Shown: piece by piece, positions 62,701 through 64,000 of the stretch
Numbering within the stretch: the stretch's first letter is position 1
Layout of the letters: each line of letters opens with the position of its first letter
From: Pratylenchus scribneri
Taxonomy: Eukaryota > Nematoda > Chromadorea > Rhabditida > Pratylenchidae
Assembly (NCBI GenBank): GCA_030063045.1
Contig: JAQSEB010000020.1
Coordinates: 2,294,001 to 2,358,000, forward strand
DNA length: 64,000 nucleotides
Direction of reading: 5' to 3'
Position numbers and translations under genes: made by a program
The notes under the pieces: generated by a model
What the model was told of the DNA's origin: nothing
The model's input: only the letters and a program-made list of their open reading frames with translations
Database searches by the model: none

Positions 62701-64000
62701 GACGGAAGTGAAGGAACAACATTTTTGAGGAAAATGCCGCGAATTCGCCAGACTTGCCTTTTACAGGCCAAAAATTTGGACACCGCATTGTGCAAAATCA
62801 TTTGTGCCGCCTAAAATGGGAATATTCTCTCCCATTCCATTGTTTTGTTTACTTCTTGCATTGATTCTGTCCATTTTAGGCGAATTATTTGATCCAATTT
62901 TTGGGGCATTTCCCTATATCGAATTAGCACTCGCTCAAATGGTTTTTGGACTAAATAAATTGATGGCACTTCCTTTCAAAAAGAATATTCAAATATATTA
63001 AAAATATTTGAAACCATTGTTTTTGAGTGAAAATGTCGATTTTGTCCATCCATCGGCATTTCCTCTCCATTTAATAAAAATGTTTGCGTTTCTCGAATAA
63101 TTCGAAGTTTTCCAAGGGATTCTCGGAATTGTGCCAAAACCTTCAACAGACCAATTAATCCACTCAAATTCCTGTTTTGGCAACCTCATCGCGAGTTTGG
63201 GCAGCCACACCCGGTGGAAAGCAAATTCGAATTACAATGCAAGGAATGTCCAACGATGTCCGAATCAAACAAAATTGGTCCGGTGCCTTCATTCCGCTGC
63301 TCTTTTTCGCGCGACTTCAATTTAAAAATAAATTCCCAAAAAATTTCCCCCAATTATTGTTTGCCACTTTTCATTGGGTTCCTCGTGAATTAGACAAACA
63401 TAAATTTGTTCCTTGACCAACGCAAAAGTGGCCCATTTCCTCAAATGGTTGTGCAATTCATTAAAGGCCATTTCGGCCGAACATTGCACAAAACGGCCTT
63501 TGCTTTGTGGAGTGAATATTCTCTCGGGCAATGGCTGGTCATGGGCCAAAATGAGTCGAATTGAATGAGTATGCATCCATTTTTGCCTTTTTTTAATGAA
63601 AATATTACAAAAATAAATGGAATAATTAATTCTCAATACCATAATCCTTCATCAATTGTGGACAATGGTTGCCAATAGGAAATGAATTTTGATTTGGCCA
63701 ATGCCCTAATAATTCAATTAATTAATTAATTAATTAATTTGCCATTCTATTAATTCTCACTCATATCTTTCGGCCAATGCCAATTTTTGTATGGCCCTTT
63801 TATATTCAAAAATGGCCACCGATCTGTCCACCTCTTTTGGCAATTCCCAATAATTTAAGTCGGAATTGAATGAATTCAAATGCATCAAAAGTGTGTCCCC
63901 TTCTTGCAATCTTATTGCCAAAATAAATTAATTAATTTCCATTTATTTTGTACCCAATTAAGGCGGATCGAAGCGAAGTTGGGTCCTGCTTTTCGCCCAA
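41794..64000 (-). CDS. Very large multi-exon protein, probably SZT2-like (KICSTOR subunit); 5' end outside the window
   Basis: Coding blocks with one strand bias run through 22 kb and end in GWFFQMNSTQFF at 41794. Blocks that recall SZT2 are HNHLRKWATFALVKEQIYVC (about 63.45 kb) and PQIVTEIWSEP (about 62.22 kb). At about 53.5-53.8 kb are VYKEQNGNVVYMRL, HGVRTPGEEITVQLRSVLQR and NDIRFIQKDPAKP, followed at about 53.2 kb by GGGTSLALSLAG. FIPRQRLLYLTIRGETVNLF then TLWHNARSRLL is at about 47.1-47.28 kb, and HEMFFYAFPEQRNS at about 42.6 kb. In mammals SZT2 recruits GATOR1 to lysosomes in amino-acid sensing to mTORC1. The identification is from memory of the family and not certain. Acidic and Ser-rich linkers (for example 55.2-55.3 kb) are common. 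Exact exons are not resolved. Introns hold two minisatellites, a foldback element and G runs. Confidence 0.55.
49556..53092 (+). repeat. Minisatellite B, 27-bp unit, about 130 copies, with higher-order structure, in an intron
   Basis: The unit is CAATTACAATTACAAATCAGAAT plus a four-base variable site, GGGG, AGTG or GGTG. A 28-bp variant with AATTGGGG recurs at about 49845, 49980, 50116, 50279, 50578, 51226, 51362, 51498, 51661, 52013, 52149, 52312, 52448, 52611 and 52774. The intervals are mostly 136 bp (5 units) or 163 bp (6 units). The order 136, 136, 163 appears twice, about 1381 bp apart, so blocks were copied within the array. The core CAGAATGGGGCAA is shared with minisatellite A at 7.5-8.5 kb. 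Open frames through it (ITITNQNGA repeats) are by-products of the 27-bp period. Confidence 0.97.
54656..55003. repeat. Foldback (MITE-like) element, about 350 bp, inverted arms of about 165 bp
   Basis: The first half pairs with the reverse complement of the second: TTCAACTGGTGACGCAGTTT with CCAACTGGGCGACGGTGCTT; ATGATGATTTTAGTATAAAA with TTGATGATTTTGGTATCAAA; GGCTATCGATAGATATAAAA with TGCTATCGATTGATATAAAA. The centre lies near 54.83 kb. No open frame. It reaches the edge of the exon block ending near 55.0 kb. A diverged half-copy may lie at 21.34-21.44 kb in the Polinton left arm. Confidence 0.8.
59441..59992 (+). repeat. Minisatellite C, 33-36 bp unit, about 16 copies, in an intron
   Basis: The unit is TTTCCGGAAAATGTTCGCC then AAAATGTGTTTTTC, with variable T or TC links. 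Two units lack GTTCGCC (about 59529 and 59559). Each unit holds the short palindrome TTTCCGGAAA. The same unit occurs at 41621-41708, and its TTTCCGGAAAATGTT core flanks minisatellite A (7460 and 8490). Confidence 0.97.
61778..61801 (+). repeat. G24 homopolymer in an intron of the SZT2-like gene
   Basis: 24 consecutive G on the plus strand (C on the gene's sense strand). G-quadruplex potential. Length may be inexact in an assembly. Confidence 0.85.
61911..61931 (+). repeat. G21 homopolymer, same intron
   Basis: 21 consecutive G about 110 bp from the previous run. Confidence 0.85.
62642..62661 (+). repeat. G20 homopolymer at an exon-intron edge
   Basis: 20 consecutive G on the plus strand, directly after the coding block reading SIEFILQTLLRSTIP on the minus strand. 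On the sense strand it is a C run near a splice site. Confidence 0.8.

Overview
The window is nuclear DNA of a nematode: A+T-rich, with many short introns (about 35-60 nt) ending in TTTCAG/TTTAG, and host genes that match nematode families (a plasma-membrane Ca2+-ATPase and a TLP-1/NET zinc-finger protein). I cannot assign the species. The dispersed complex minisatellites and the base composition would fit a tylenchomorph, but that is inference.

Layout. (1) 169-9685, plus strand: a complete PMCA gene with alternative 3' exons and a minisatellite in one of its last introns. (2) 9686-13326: no convincing gene. (3) 13327-15140, plus: a tlp-1-like NET-family gene. (4) 15355-41620: a 26.3-kb Polinton/Maverick, a virus-like self-synthesising DNA transposon, bounded by 75-bp terminal inverted repeats that I aligned by eye (5 mismatches). 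(5) 41794 to beyond 64000, minus: a very large multi-exon gene, probably SZT2-like (KICSTOR subunit), whose introns hold a 3.5-kb minisatellite, a second minisatellite, a foldback element and three long G runs. The Polinton sits in the short space between the convergent 3' ends of the tlp-1-like and SZT2-like genes.

The Polinton has the full core set: protein-primed DNA polymerase B, chromodomain integrase, packaging ATPase, adenovirus-type protease, major capsid, penton-like minor capsid and a protein VI/pX-like gene, plus conserved small proteins. Morphogenesis genes are intronless, on the minus strand, and several have a TATAAATAG-type box. Replication and accessory genes are mostly on the plus strand, carry nematode-type introns, and often have a splice-acceptor-like TTTAG right at the start codon.

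The new part is the cargo. The element carries a stand-alone PAZ domain, a complete spliced SKP1 homologue flanked by two paralogous F-box/RING-like proteins, and two PDCD4-like MA3-domain proteins. It also has a type I membrane protein that could be an envelope or attachment protein, a second small membrane protein, and a proline-rich protein that shares its promoter box with PolB. I read this as a virus-like host-manipulation module aimed at small-RNA silencing, SCF ubiquitin ligase and eIF4A-dependent translation. The domain assignments come from sequence; the combined role is inference. PolB has two consecutive in-frame stop codons with no good intron over them, so this copy may be dead.
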